From positions 1,736,001-1,800,000 of the forward strand of contig JAALGZ010000002.1 of NCBI GenBank assembly GCA_015227615.1: 64,000 nt of DNA, written 5' to 3'. The notes under the pieces were generated by a model that saw only the letters and a program-made list of their open reading frames with translations, was not told where the DNA came from and searched no databases. Below are positions 1-10,897 of this stretch, piece after piece. The position numbers and the translations under genes were made by a program. This stretch comes from Labyrinthula sp. Ha (Eukaryota; Sar; Bigyra; Labyrinthulida; Labyrinthulaceae). Every line of letters starts with the position of its first letter. Within the stretch, counting starts at the first letter, position 1.

Positions 1-2123
1 ACTGAATGTCAGCACTATATTTTTACTAAGATCTTACCATATCTTTTGGATGATATGAGCCATCACCTTTATATTACTTCTAGCAATAAATTCAGATAGC
101 TTGGGGGCTTATTCAAGAATACTGGGGCCTATAGTTAATGGAAAAGGGCATATTGATCACTTCTATCTCATAAGTCTCTGTTCCCCTATATTAAAGCCAC
201 GCCTTGGTTTTCTAGGTGTCTCACTTTAAAAGTTTTGATCCCGAGAATGCCATATATGCTCTTCATTAGTGCTGACCATTGTTTTGAGTGTTACGAAACA
301 GGATTACAGGCTAACACATCATTAAAACGTCCTGTTGAAATGTATATGCAACATTGTTTGTTATCAAAGCAACCCTACATACATCTCTTGTTAGTAGGTA
401 AGAACTATAAATAACCTAAATTTCTAAGAAAATAGAAATAAAGCTGATAAAATTTTTTTTCGCAGGAACTCAGACAAATGTGTATGCACATTGATTAAAT
501 ATCCGGTAAGGTATGAGACCTAAAAATATATATCACAGCTTTATTAACTACTTTATTGTCATCAACTAGTTCATACCGAAGTTCAAGGACAACCATTTGA
601 AAGATAACGTATTCAGTGAGGTTTTTTGCTTTCTACATTTCAAGTATGTTGTAAAGTAAATTAGCATGGTTAGGACCTACTTCAGTATGTTTTTTTTCTG
701 GATTTTAGCTAAACGTACGGAATAGCTAGAGAATACGTATTTGTAATCAGTTGCATATATATATATATATATATAACCCAGAACGGGAAACTCTAAGCAA
801 TAAAGAAATATATAAATAAATTTATACCTTCTTTTATATTTCGTTGTAAAATTAAGTGTATTCCAGTTGCATTGCTGCGATGCCTAGAAAGGGAATCTTA
901 ATACAGAGGCTTATTCAATCCAGACTAAGCCTTTAATTCTTTTCAAAATTAACCCGAATTACCTTCGACTTTACATAGACGGTACATTTTGAAGTGATTA
1001 AAAGTGTTATAGGAAATGTCCATTTAACTTAAAATTTTAAATATAAAATATTTATTCATAATGAAAGCTGAATTTTTTCTGCCACATGAGCGTTGAGGTT
1101 GAGATGTCATAAAATTAGTTCATTTCCTAACTCTAAATTTCAAATAATTTTACTGTTCTTATTGGTTTCTTTATGACTTTGTTCCAAGGCTAGGACTCGA
1201 ATAGAACGGGTTTTGTAATGGCTTTTAGTTGTTATTCATATGAAATTATAAAATTTTCAGTTTTGGCATTACACAATATCTTTAACTTCTTCATCACAAT
1301 TATGTTCATTCTATTGATACAATATTTTAGTCTGCCCTTCTAAACATCAATTTTCTTATCTTCATGGAGACTCTTAACTAAAATATTCCCTATTTTTAGT
1401 CCTATAATTCATACAATGGTCTTTTCTCGTCGACACTACACAATACATTTATTTACGCTGTTCATAAGTTCTTAGCTAGATATAAGGTACTCCTGCATGG
1501 TGAATTCAAATACTATTCTAGTTTAAGCAATCTACAGCCACACCATGGATTTGTCTATTGAAACATAGTATGTACCTTTGCGTTACATATGTTACAATAG
1601 TATTAGACCTATTCCTTTAGATGAACAAAGATGTCATAAGCTTCTCTAGTTCAAATACTTAAAAAATATTTATCAAAAGTTCTGTCTCTACAAAGCCTTA
1701 ACTTTTTTCTTGAGCATCTTACAGAACTTTTCTTTGTTTACTGATAGTGAAGGTTAAAGTTCAACAAGAAGAGATTAAGTTTACAGAATACTCCCAACTG
1801 AAAAAATAACTAATTTTTTCTTTCAAATATATTTTCCCCGAAAGAAATATCATCTGAGAGAAGAAACCCACACATTCTCCCACGTTTCTTACTACCAGAA
1901 ACACCGATCATCCTCATGCTCTTCAGAATGCTTTACCAAAGCACGGGTTCACGCTTCAGCCTTCGTTGTTCTCTAGTAGAGGCTTGACGTCTAGGAGTAT
2001 TGAACTCCTTCACTTTATTATGCGCACTCTTTCCTTAATATTTATTCAATACAGTAGGTAATATTGTATAGGCTAAATATCCGTATAGCAATATAAGGAC
2101 TGGCTTTATATTTTGAACAACCA
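1..2123. other. Gene-free AT-rich stretch
   Basis: I see no convincing coding region, RNA gene or transposon here. Open frames are short and have no recognisable motifs. The only distinct structure is a short (AT)n microsatellite at 755-775. Confidence 0.5.
755..775. repeat. (AT)n microsatellite
   Basis: About ten perfect AT dinucleotides in a row. Similar tracts occur at 30206-30224 and 56592-56611, as expected in AT-rich intergenic DNA. Confidence 0.9.
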
Positions 2124-2675
2124 ATGAAATTGTTTATATTTAATTATCGAAATATTATCGGTATTATCGATTTGTTCGATTTGTTCCGAAAGTTCTGGAA
2201 TTTAGGAACTGCACTTTTGTTCAGAATGAATAAGAACTTAATCAAAGTATACTTTCAATCAAACTATTTCGGCAATTATTGGAAGTTTGATGGAGCCTCC
2301 AAGTGTAAAATAGAATTTTTAGCGACTGACGAAAGATTTGGTGAAACATTTTTCAGTGGGGGTTTGCTTGTTGATGAGATACGAGATGTTCTTCAGTTGA
2401 GTTTAAGAAGATTGGGAGACATAACTGTGACAACTGAAAAATGTGGATCTCTTTCTGGTGTTTTATTTAACTTCGGTATTAATGCTCTAAAAAAAAGTAA
2501 AATACCAGAACCAAAGTCTAAAATTTGGATGGACCAGTTAGGCTTTGTTATTTCGAAGAAACTAGAAGAATATGGATATTCCCTTACGAATGTAGTTGGA
2601 GTTGGTGAGCACGGTTTAGGCTATTACTTTACTGAAGAAAAAAAAGTTTTGAATGAGCTTCTTCAATCAGGTTAG
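2124..2675 (+). CDS. Hypothetical protein, 183 aa (function not recognised)
   Basis: This is the longest open frame in the first 3.9 kb and starts at an ATG. The product is mixed alpha/beta in character, with charged and hydrophobic residues alternating as in a folded globular protein and no signal peptide or membrane segment after residue 35. A second possible start is Met35 (2226), just before a stretch reading MNKNLIKVYFQSNYFGNYW. The spacing of hydrophobic strands and the part around residues 60-110 (ERFGETFF, then VDEIRDVLQLSLRRLGD) faintly recall Hus1-type sliding-clamp proteins. That is only an impression, and the ORF is much shorter than Hus1 (about 280 aa). It ends in a CAG|GTTAGG context that could be a splice donor, so a further exon is possible. 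It stands alone, about 1.3 kb from the hAT element. Confidence 0.45.
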   Translation: MKLFIFNYRNIIGIIDLFDLFRKFWNLGTALLFRMNKNLIKVYFQSNYFGNYWKFDGASKCKIEFLATDERFGETFFSGGLLVDEIRDVLQLSLRRLGDITVTTEKCGSLSGVLFNFGINALKKSKIPEPKSKIWMDQLGFVISKKLEEYGYSLTNVVGVGEHGLGYYFTEEKKVLNELLQSG

Positions 2676-3970
2676 GCTTAAAATCTTAAGTTCAAATATC
2701 GCCAATCTTATCTGCGTATTTAGCTTATTTCCTACAGCTCAAGTACTACTACGTTCATTTTAGTGTACTTCAATATTTTTTTGTAGATTATTCACGAAAA
2801 ATATCTTTTATAGATTGTTTATAATAGAACACAGCGGTTATCCTTCTTTGATTTTCTTATTCATATTCTTTTATCAACTTTTTAATTCAACTGCATCTCA
2901 ACTCTATGCTATCCGTTAAAAACAGAGAAAAAAATAATTCTTTTTGTTTGTATATTTATTGACCCAATAAAAATGTCTGTTTGGCTATTATAGGAAATTT
3001 ATGTATATTGAATACTAGATTGCTTACTTTGTGGGAATGTTCGTTCATTATCAGTGACAACATTAAAGAATACGTCCTTGTATTAACTCAGCTATTAAAG
3101 TAAGATTCTGTAAAACGGATTAAAGCGTAAAATGATCCTAATAGAGCAACGATTTAACTATGTTTTTAGATAACTACCTTCTTTTAAGTATAGAGGATAA
3201 TAGAATTTTTGTAATTAAGAAGTATTTTGTCATGATTAACGTAGACACTATTAGAAGGTCTAAGAGCTTTGTGTTGTTTGAAAACTCCCTAGTAAGAAAT
3301 AACAAGATTTAGCTGGACATCCTTAACAAAACAACCAGCTCTAGCAAATAACAATTTATCTCCTTAACTTGTTCATTCCCCTGATAAAAGATATGTCTAT
3401 TATTCTAAATTTACGAAGTAAATAACTTTTCAAGCGAAATCTACTTCAGTTGTGCAGCTAAATTGAAAAGTTCTTGGTAGAAGTTTTGTTGTGAACAATT
3501 GTAACAAAATTCACAACTTCATTGATACTTCAAGTTTCTTATAGCCACTTTCACATTCATAAGCAAGTTTAACATGAAAATAAAATATAAAAGTTATATT
3601 ATATTTGTAACAAGAGAATGTGTCTTTGGAAATAGTGCTAAAAAACACTCTATAAGAAATTTGGCCCTTAATTTTCTGGATGGAGCAAATCTTAAGGCTT
3701 GAAGAGTACATATTAAGAACACATTGCATAATACCTTTAACTGGACACATCAAGCTTGCTTTTATTATTACTTCAAGTATTTAAAAAAACAATGGAAATT
3801 TTTTCTAGTTATTTAAAAAGAAAATATCAAACATTAAGAATAAGATATTTCAATAAATCTGTGATGTCCTTTGTTTGAACAACTTAGTAGAAATGACATA
3901 TAAATAGACTGTCTTAAATAAAAACTTAATCAGAACAATAAAACAATAAACTATGTGTAAATAACTCAGT
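2676..3970. other. Intergenic stretch
   Basis: No supported feature between the hypothetical gene and the hAT element. An 80-codon frame at 3511-3753 on the minus strand has no recognisable motif and is probably chance. Confidence 0.5.
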
Positions 3971-3978
3971 AAAACAGT
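3971..3978. repeat. Left 8-bp target-site duplication of hAT element
   Basis: AAAACAGT directly abuts the left terminal inverted repeat. The identical octamer follows the right terminal repeat at 10890-10897. An 8-bp duplication is the signature of hAT-superfamily insertion. Confidence 0.93.
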
Positions 3979-3996
3979 TAGGGCTCTTTAACGGTA
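3979..3996 (+). repeat. hAT left terminal inverted repeat
   Basis: TAGGGCTCTTTAACGGTA matches the complement of 10872-10889 at all 18 positions. The YAGGG start is typical of hAT ends. Confidence 0.93.
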
Positions 3997-4150
3997 CGGT
4001 ATGACCGTTAGTTAACGTTAAGGAAACCGCTAATTCGACTTACCGTTATTAACGGTAAGCAAAATTGGGGTCTTAGTGATAAACGGTATTACCGTAAAAT
4101 TAACGGTAATGCCGCTAATTTTGCTAAGTAACGCTAGGTACTGGTAAATT
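3990..4150. repeat. hAT left subterminal motif cluster
   Basis: Repeated, mixed-orientation copies of AACGGTA / TACCGTTA and TTAACGTTA. The same motifs recur at the other end (about 10755-10888). In Ac and other hAT elements such subterminal repeats bind the transposase BED domain; that role here is inferred. Confidence 0.75.
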
Positions 4151-4629
4151 TTGGGAAATTCAACAAACACCAAATTTTCTCTTCCTGGTTAAAGTCAAAA
4201 CCAAACAAGTCCAGAAAAAATCCTTGTGCGAACAAAAAAGGTAGTGCAAAGAAACGTAAAAGCAGTTTTTGAACTTGAAAAAAGAACAATGTGGTCTTCG
4301 AAGCTTCAAAACTAATTGTCTTTTACTTGTTGGGGATTTTGTCTAGCTGAACTGTCTGGGAGAAGTGTTTGACTGAGAGGAAAAAAGTTAAAATTAACTC
4401 AAAGTAGAATAAATCGGCTAAATGAACTGAAATGACACTAGAGTAATGTTTTTTTAATCATAATTTTAGTTTTTTCTGTGTTAAATTTTCAAAAAGAGGT
4501 CAAATTTTTATTAGTTTTGGATAGAAAACAAGTAAAAACTATGAAAAAATATTTTTCAATAGTTAAAAATGGGAGAAAACCTGCGCTAACAGGTTAAAGA
4601 ACCCAAAAGAAAATAATTAGATAGCCTTT

Positions 4630-6246
4630 CTAAAGTTTCATCCACTCTCTTGCATTCATCCTCATTGTAAAAGTTTCATCAGACATGCTCTCTTTACCTC
4701 TATATTCAAACCGACCATGAGAAAAGACTCTTTCAGAGCTAACACTGCTTGTTTGAATAGCTGAAAACTTTCTGGCGACCTTTGCAAGCGTTGGAAACCT
4801 CGGTTCAGCATTTTTCCACCATGCCAAAATGTCAACACTTCCCGCAACGCCATCAACATCCAAGTAGCGCAACAACTCTCCACGACTTGGCTCAACATTT
4901 CTATCCTGTCTTGAACTCTCCACATCTTCAAACAGCAAGCTAAAATCCAACTTCCTCTTCTTCAAAACTTGAGTCACTGGAACATCATCATCTAAACTCT
5001 TGGCCTCATCCATCTCCAGCACCACTTCTTCAACAACATCCTTGAACTCATCACTTTCTCGAGGAGCAAAAAGCTTACACCTCTTGTCTAATAGTGATGC
5101 TATCTTAAAAACGCGTGCCTGTTCAACTACATCCATGTACTTTGGAAGATAAGTGTCTACAATGTTTTCAACTCCGGTTTTTACTTTGACCATGAAATCT
5201 ACAAATTCTTCGCCATACTTGCCGATGTTTTCAACTCTAGAACTTTCAAGAACAAAATATTGCAACGTTTTCTTGATTCTTAAAAACTTTTCCCTGATCT
5301 CGTTAAATACCAACATTCGAGTGGATATGGTTACAGACGTCTCTGAAGAACACAATTTTGTCATCCACAGCAAGTCATCAAGTATAGAGACAATAAATCC
5401 AAATCGAACAAAAGCATTCTTTTTCAACGCAGCTGCTTTATAATCTTGAACAGAACGTTTGCAGTTGTATTTTCGATCAAAAGCAGCTAGAGACTCATCA
5501 TCGTCTGGCAAATTCATATTTACCCGCAACAAAGAGCTTTCCCGTTCGATAAAACCTTTCAGCATGAAGTATTGCGAATCCCAACATGTCTCGCCATCCA
5601 AAGGGGGAAAAGTAACATGCTTCTTTGGGATATTCAAGTCTTCGCACAACTTTCCTCTAATCCTTTGTCGCTCACTTGCATTTTTGAAAAAAAGAATATA
5701 CGCTCTAGCTTCTTGCACATACTTCTTCAACGGTTTCAAAACAGCTTTTGTAAATAAGTTGATGACATGAGCTAAACATCTAATATGGAAATCTCTTCTT
5801 GGAGCTGGACCAACCATAGAATTATCTTCAATATCCTTCTTTATCAAGTTTCTTACTTCCTTAGCTGTTGAGATCATCTCTGTAGCGTTATCCGTAGTTA
5901 AGCTGGTGATGTGTGGGAGAATATTGAACTTCTTCAACACGTTCACAATCAGCTCGGAATTTATCTTGCTGTCCTTCTTTTCATGTTGACGTTCAATTGC
6001 AAGGTAGCAAGTCTTCAGAATCCAGTCTCTGTCTATATAATGACATGTGATCGCAATGAATCCAACACTTCTAAGATTCGACGAACCATCACAAGTAAGT
6101 GCAATAGGTGCCACTCTAACCTGCTCCTCAAGTTTCTTCCTAATAACCTCTTCTTCTTTCTGGTTTTCCTTGATCAACATATCTTTCATAGCAAAGGCTG
6201 AAACTCCTTTGTTGTCCAGCAGGAATAATTGAAACATTTTCACCAC
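4630..6246 (-). CDS. hAT transposase catalytic and dimerisation region, about 538 codons
   Basis: A single uninterrupted frame encodes the RNase H-like core and C-terminal dimerisation region of an Ac-like transposase. Visible landmarks are LTCDGSS followed by an AITCHYIDRDW block (first catalytic Asp region), TTDNATEM (second Asp), RCLAHVINLF, WDSQYFML, ASLLDKRCKLF, and the conserved hAT C-terminal block with SSVSSERVFSHGR ending NAREWMKL. The frame opens with no ATG before residue 4, immediately after a pyrimidine tract ending TTTTTTTTCAG (about 6258), which looks like a splice acceptor. The N-terminal BED finger lies upstream in another frame (6402-6719), so this is most likely the second exon of a spliced gene; I could not fix the donor. 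An intact 1.6-kb frame fits a young, possibly autonomous element. Confidence 0.88.
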   Translation of the reverse strand: MVKMFQLFLLDNKGVSAFAMKDMLIKENQKEEEVIRKKLEEQVRVAPIALTCDGSSNLRSVGFIAITCHYIDRDWILKTCYLAIERQHEKKDSKINSELIVNVLKKFNILPHITSLTTDNATEMISTAKEVRNLIKKDIEDNSMVGPAPRRDFHIRCLAHVINLFTKAVLKPLKKYVQEARAYILFFKNASERQRIRGKLCEDLNIPKKHVTFPPLDGETCWDSQYFMLKGFIERESSLLRVNMNLPDDDESLAAFDRKYNCKRSVQDYKAAALKKNAFVRFGFIVSILDDLLWMTKLCSSETSVTISTRMLVFNEIREKFLRIKKTLQYFVLESSRVENIGKYGEEFVDFMVKVKTGVENIVDTYLPKYMDVVEQARVFKIASLLDKRCKLFAPRESDEFKDVVEEVVLEMDEAKSLDDDVPVTQVLKKRKLDFSLLFEDVESSRQDRNVEPSRGELLRYLDVDGVAGSVDILAWWKNAEPRFPTLAKVARKFSAIQTSSVSSERVFSHGRFEYRGKESMSDETFTMRMNAREWMKL

Positions 6247-6401
6247 AGACGGATCTGAAAAAAAAATAAAAGGAAGTTTCTTCTTCTTGATGCGTATAAG
6301 TTGTTTTTTCTTGAGTTATTCCACTGCATTCGTATACGCGCAATTTCTGTAAACTCTTTTCCCAAGCTTTTGAGTTGCGTTTAAACTTTCAAAGAAATCT
6401 T

Positions 6402-6719
6402 CTATATTATTCTGATGTTTTTAAGTGCTTCCTTGCAAACTATAAGGACGTGATTTCGAAGGCATGTAGTTCTACTGGTACTCTTGTGTTTAACTTGCTT
6501 GCCATATTCCTTACAAACTTTTACTCCTTGCAACTTATCATCATCGTAAAAATACTTGTACCATTTACTGCGCTTCTTTATCTTGGAAACTGCTATCTTC
6601 TTTACATACCTATCCTTACCTATAACGTCTTTGACAGGCCCTGGATCTTGAGGGATAAAGTTTGTGAGCCAACTAATTCTTTGTTTCTTAAATTCAGTTG
6701 TTGGAACGTGTTTGAAAGT
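6402..6719 (-). CDS. hAT transposase N-terminal part with BED-type zinc finger
   Basis: This frame is open on the minus strand from 6719 to the stop at 6402 and has no obvious initiator, so it is an exon or a displaced frame. It reads SKWYKYFYDDD, then VCKEYGKQVKHKSTSRTTCLR followed by NHVLIVC, which has the order of a BED finger: aromatic W..YF, metal ligand pair, STS.LR, then His and Cys. The second Cys of the usual C-x2-C pair is Tyr here (CKEY), so the finger is unusual or altered. It lies about 160 bp upstream of the catalytic frame. A splice joining the two is expected; several GT donors are possible and the correct one cannot be chosen by eye. A frameshift is the alternative. Confidence 0.6.
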   Translation of the reverse strand, partial: TFKHVPTTEFKKQRISWLTNFIPQDPGPVKDVIGKDRYVKKIAVSKIKKRSKWYKYFYDDDKLQGVKVCKEYGKQVKHKSTSRTTCLRNHVLIVCKEALKNIRII

Positions 6720-6899
6720 TCATCTTCTTTATTCATATCATAGACGGCAGTAGACTTCATATAATTTTCCATACTCATATTTATCTGTGTCTTATTCTTT
6801 GCTTTCTTCGGTGTTTTTTTGTTTTTATTATCTAAGTTTTTGTGCTTAGCTACGAAATAAAAAACAAGAGTCACGTACTTACTAAGTTTTTTTTACGTT

Positions 6900-9800
6900 T
6901 TTCAGACCAGTTTATTGCTATTTCGGGTAGTTCCTAAAGAATAATAAGAAGAAAACGACTACCTTATCCTTCGTCATTTTCAGACGCCTTCTTTTTTTGC
7001 TCAAATTTTGCTTTTTTCTATGTTAGTTAACCAATACACTTGTTTAACTACCAGAAAATATTAAATTCGACAGAAGCTTCTGAGTCTGGAAATTTTCTAT
7101 TGCTACTTAATGAAATATTTTAAAGTTTGCACATATTTTACCCTGTAGAGTCCAGAGGAGTATTAAATACCACATGTAGTTGTGACTTACCCAGAGACCA
7201 GACCCATGCTGTAGGAGGAAAGTTAGAAAGCTTACCGTTAGAAAATGACATAGGAGAAACTAAGGTATACTAAATTCCAATAACTTGTTGATAAGTAGTT
7301 TAGTTGTTCTAAGACGTTTGTCTAAGAATATAGGGATGTTAACGGTAAGACTATTTTTAGCATAAAAGAAGTTTGTTTTCTCTGCTACAGCGGGGATACA
7401 AATAAAATGACAATAGATATAGATACATATAAAGATAGAAAATACGAAAAACAATTCTTATTTAGTTAGAGCTTATACAATGCTAAGTTTATCAAAATCC
7501 ATCTAAAACAGACTAAGGAATTTCTTTGAGAAACTTTAGAGCTTTCAATTTGCTCCTGTTTCTTTCTGAATTTAAATTTCCTTTGATCTCAATTCCACTG
7601 TAGATTGCTTTCCTCGCTCTTCTCTGATTCTTCTTCAACTTCAATCTTTTTTCTACTTCAACTTCTTCTGCTTCTAACTGTGAAGCGGTTTCTTTATCTG
7701 TAGATTTCTTAACACTTGTTTGTATAGTTCGTTCCTTTATCTTCTTTATTGATGTGTTTCAGTTGGTGCATATTTTGGGCTCTTATTGCATGTTTGAGTA
7801 CTTCAAGAATGTATTTTTAATGAAAAGTTTGTGAAAGAATAGGTAACTTCTGATAAAAAACCACAAAAAACTTTCATATAAAAAGAAATTTGAGAGTTTC
7901 CTCTTTAAAATGATATCGATCACGTTTTATAAAAATAAGATTAAGGTGTTTAATTTCTAAGAACAAAAGTATCACTTTCTTCCATAAATACGTCAGAAAA
8001 ACGACCACAATATGACTTTTTTCAAAAAATAAAAACTTAGATCCTCTCTAATTTATGCTGGTGCTTTATATGCCAATTGATATGTGTCCTTAAGTATTTT
8101 ATTATATGTAAAAGTTAAAAAAACATGTATTTTTATATAAGAATTTGCAATAATATGATAGAGATCTGTATAATAAAAGCCAATAAAAACTTCAAACTTT
8201 AAATTTTTCTTTTTTAAGTTACTGGAAATTGGTCTTAGATAGGGTTAGAGTCGAAGTTCTTAATATTTGTCCCATTAAAGTTCAGTTTTGGCTATTTTAA
8301 AGTTGAGTTTGGAGTAAACTTAAATTAACCGAAATAACTATTGCTGAGATTAATAGGAAAGTTCTTCAAGTTTCCTCAAACAAAACTTTGAGGTACCCTA
8401 AATCATCGATACCTCTGGTTGACTACCATTTGTCAGGATGCTTTGTTACTTGGTATCACCCATTCAGGAATATTTGACATTTAAGGGTATCCTTTTTCAG
8501 AGTTTCTGAGATCTTAGAAATAGGATACATTGTTAGAAAGTCTCTACACAATACTCCAATTCTTGAGAAAACTTGCTTCTAGACCTAAATTTACCTGTTC
8601 TGTCGACTGTCAAAGTTTTATTAGACTCTAGACGAGTATTTCTTGAGGTATTACCCAGATTAAAGTTGACAAAAACAGCATTTAACCTAATATCGACTTA
8701 AAAAAACAATAAAAACTCCCTAAAAAATAGAATTAAAGGTTGAAGATTTTGTTTTTTACTTTTGAGTGGCTGTCTAGTACCAAAATTTAGGTGATTATAG
8801 CAAAACTGAGTGATTTCTTATTTTCAGATGTGCAGATTCTCAACATTTGACTTTTGCGAGTAAAGTTTAGCTCAGTTACAGTTAATCAGGGAATAAAAAA
8901 CTTGATAAATTGCTTGATAAATCAGGTATGGTGAATTCTTAGGGTCTGAGAAGAATCAGATCATCTATAGAGTTGTTCTTCATGATATTACGTTTGAATG
9001 TATGTTTTTTAGAGATCTGTATACTTAGTGAAAAGGACCCTTAAAATTAGCCTTTTTTAGGGCTTAAAGTGCTCATCCTTATCAAATACCCTGAAAAAAC
9101 ACATGGTTGGAAAGGGTTTTTTAATCTGAAACACATTGTGGCTAAAAATATTGTATTTGAGAAAGATTTCATGTCAAAAACTAACAAATACTATATGCTT
9201 TATTTTCACTAATCATGGGTTTTTTATACTTTATATTGTTTTAATCCTCTAAACCTTTAAATGAGTAAGTATCAGGTATTGCTTGCTAAATGTATTGACT
9301 TTTGTAGAAGAGTTGAAATCGTATTGTCGATTATATGGCCATTATACTGCATTTTTGAAAAAGTCGTTGATAAAGTTTTCACAACCCCGTAATAACAAAG
9401 AACATAAAAAAACATTGTTTGCTACTAGGTAAAAGTTGAACATAAGAGCTAACGTTGACAGTTTACAGAGGTAGCGTAACCTTTTTCTTCATTGTTTTCT
9501 GATCGATATAAAATGGATGTGCTATATTTTGGTGATATTTTTTGTTCTAACTAAATTTATTCTTTTTATTTCCTGTATAATCTTATAGATCTGGAAAGAT
9601 CTTTGAAAGAGTTTTCCAAAACTGTGTTTTGTTTTCCATAACTCGAAAAATTCATTGAGAAATGATCTTTGCAATTATTGACAAATTCACCTAAAATACA
9701 GGATGACGTGAAAAGAACAGAATAGAAAAGTATTCTCCAGTCCTTAAATACAACAAAATTAAAAACTAGCGGGTATAAGTAGTTTTAAAGATAATTCGAT

Positions 9801-10740
9801 TAAGTTATAATAGTGTCTTAGATAAAAATTAAGCGAGATACAAGAGAAAAAAAATAGGACTTGAAATTGACCAAAATTTTTCAAATATAGAAATACGTAG
9901 TTTAACCCCAGTATTTTCAAGTAAAAGGAAATAAAAAGCTATAATATCTTCAGAATTAATATTTAAGGCATTTTATAATTTTTTTGGATTGAAAAAAAGA
10001 AATATTGGCTAAGAGAAATGCTTTTTTCTATGGAAAATCCTGATATGCTAAATTTTACTTTGATATTCGGATACTAAAACGCACATAACTCGTGATTAAC
10101 TTCTTAAAAAACTAAACTACTTTTTTCAGTGCATGGGAAATTAAAATATCTTTTGAATGATGTGTTATAGCTTTTCTGAAAAGGAAATTAAACCAAGATA
10201 CAAGCATTTCTATATAAAGATTATGCAAAATTTTCGCTATCGCGAAGAAATATATTTCATTTTCAGGAAGTTAAAGTTACCTTAAGCAGCTTAACTTACT
10301 TTTCTTAAAAGCTCTTGTATAGTAATTTTCAAAAATATGCCTAACTTTCTCAGACATGAGTTTAAGCTAAGATACAACCATTTCTATATGAAGACTATTC
10401 AAAATTTTCGCTATGGCAAAGGCATTACCTCTATTTTCTCCGTTACATTTTCTCTCAGAGAGTTGAACTAGTTCTTTAAAATTACTTTGAAAAGATATTT
10501 GGAACCTTTAACTACTCTCTAGTGCTCCGCTAAAGCTTGAATTGAGGTAACTTCAAGGGTAAGGTTAGTAGTCATAAGAAGATGTCTATCTAAAATAATT
10601 TTCACATGATGTTGATTTTATGTTGCCTTTACGTCTAACTTAGCCTTTGCTTCAATTTTATTCCTTTACGGGAAGAAAATAGGCATAATATATTATGGAG
10701 ATATGATTTTGGACAAAATATTAAATTGGTAAAAAATTTT
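6900..10740. other. Non-coding internal part of the hAT element
   Basis: About 3.8 kb with stops in all frames and only short ORFs. Part of it (about 8.3-9.7 kb) is recognisably related, in inverted orientation, to about 39.9-41.2 kb, so it is an ancestral part of this hAT family and not a recent insertion. It may contain the transposase promoter, since transcription runs leftward from about 6.7 kb. Confidence 0.6.
10187..10422 (+). repeat. Diverged direct repeat inside the hAT element
   Basis: Two units about 173 bp apart share a ~60-bp core (about 10188-10253 and 10361-10422). Both contain AAGATACAA.CATTTCTATAT and CAAAATTTTCGCTAT. They could be an internal tandem duplication close to the right end. 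Confidence 0.7.
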
Positions 10741-10754
10741 GGGACCCTAAAAGG

Positions 10755-10888
10755 TTAGCTGTATTTTTTCCTTAACGTTAATTTACCGCTAATAAACGGT
10801 AATTAACGGTATCTTTAACGTTATTAACGGTAAGCAGAATTAGGGTATTTTTTTCCTTTAGTTAACGTTTTTACCGTTAAAGAGCCCT
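10755..10888. repeat. hAT right subterminal motif cluster
   Basis: Dense copies of TTAACGGTAA, AACGTTA and TTACCGTTA variants mirror the left cluster at 3990-4150 in inverted order. Confidence 0.75.
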
Positions 10889-10889
10889 A
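10872..10889 (-). repeat. hAT right terminal inverted repeat
   Basis: TACCGTTAAAGAGCCCTA is the exact complement of the left terminus. Confidence 0.93.
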
Positions 10890-10897
10890 AAAACAGT
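10890..10897. repeat. Right 8-bp target-site duplication of hAT element
   Basis: AAAACAGT, identical to 3971-3978. Confidence 0.93.

Larger units (their letters stand above)
3979..10889 (-). mobile_element. Full-length hAT DNA transposon, 6.9 kb
   Basis: The element is bounded by a perfect 18-bp terminal inverted repeat (TAGGGCTCTTTAACGGTA at 3979-3996, its complement at 10872-10889) and by an exact 8-bp duplication AAAACAGT. Both termini carry many copies of a TTAACGGTAA-like motif within about 170 bp of the ends, the layout of hAT subterminal transposase-binding sites. The transposase is encoded on the minus strand near the left end (4630-6246, with a BED finger frame at 6402-6719). The right 4 kb has no recognisable ORF and contains a diverged direct repeat. 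An inverted, internally deleted relative lies at about 39.9-41.9 kb. Perfect ends and duplication indicate a recent insertion. Confidence 0.93.

Noticed and set aside
4662-4931. 89-codon minus-strand frame inside the transposase region
   Set aside because: It lies in another frame of the hAT transposase gene, whose own frame has clear family motifs.
5153-6232. Several plus-strand ORFs of 60-100 codons
   Set aside because: They are antisense shadows of the transposase frame with no motifs of their own.
6375-6743. 122-codon hydrophobic plus-strand ORF that looks membrane-like
   Set aside because: It is antisense to the BED-finger frame of the transposase; the hydrophobic look arises from the complement of Lys/Asn-rich codons.
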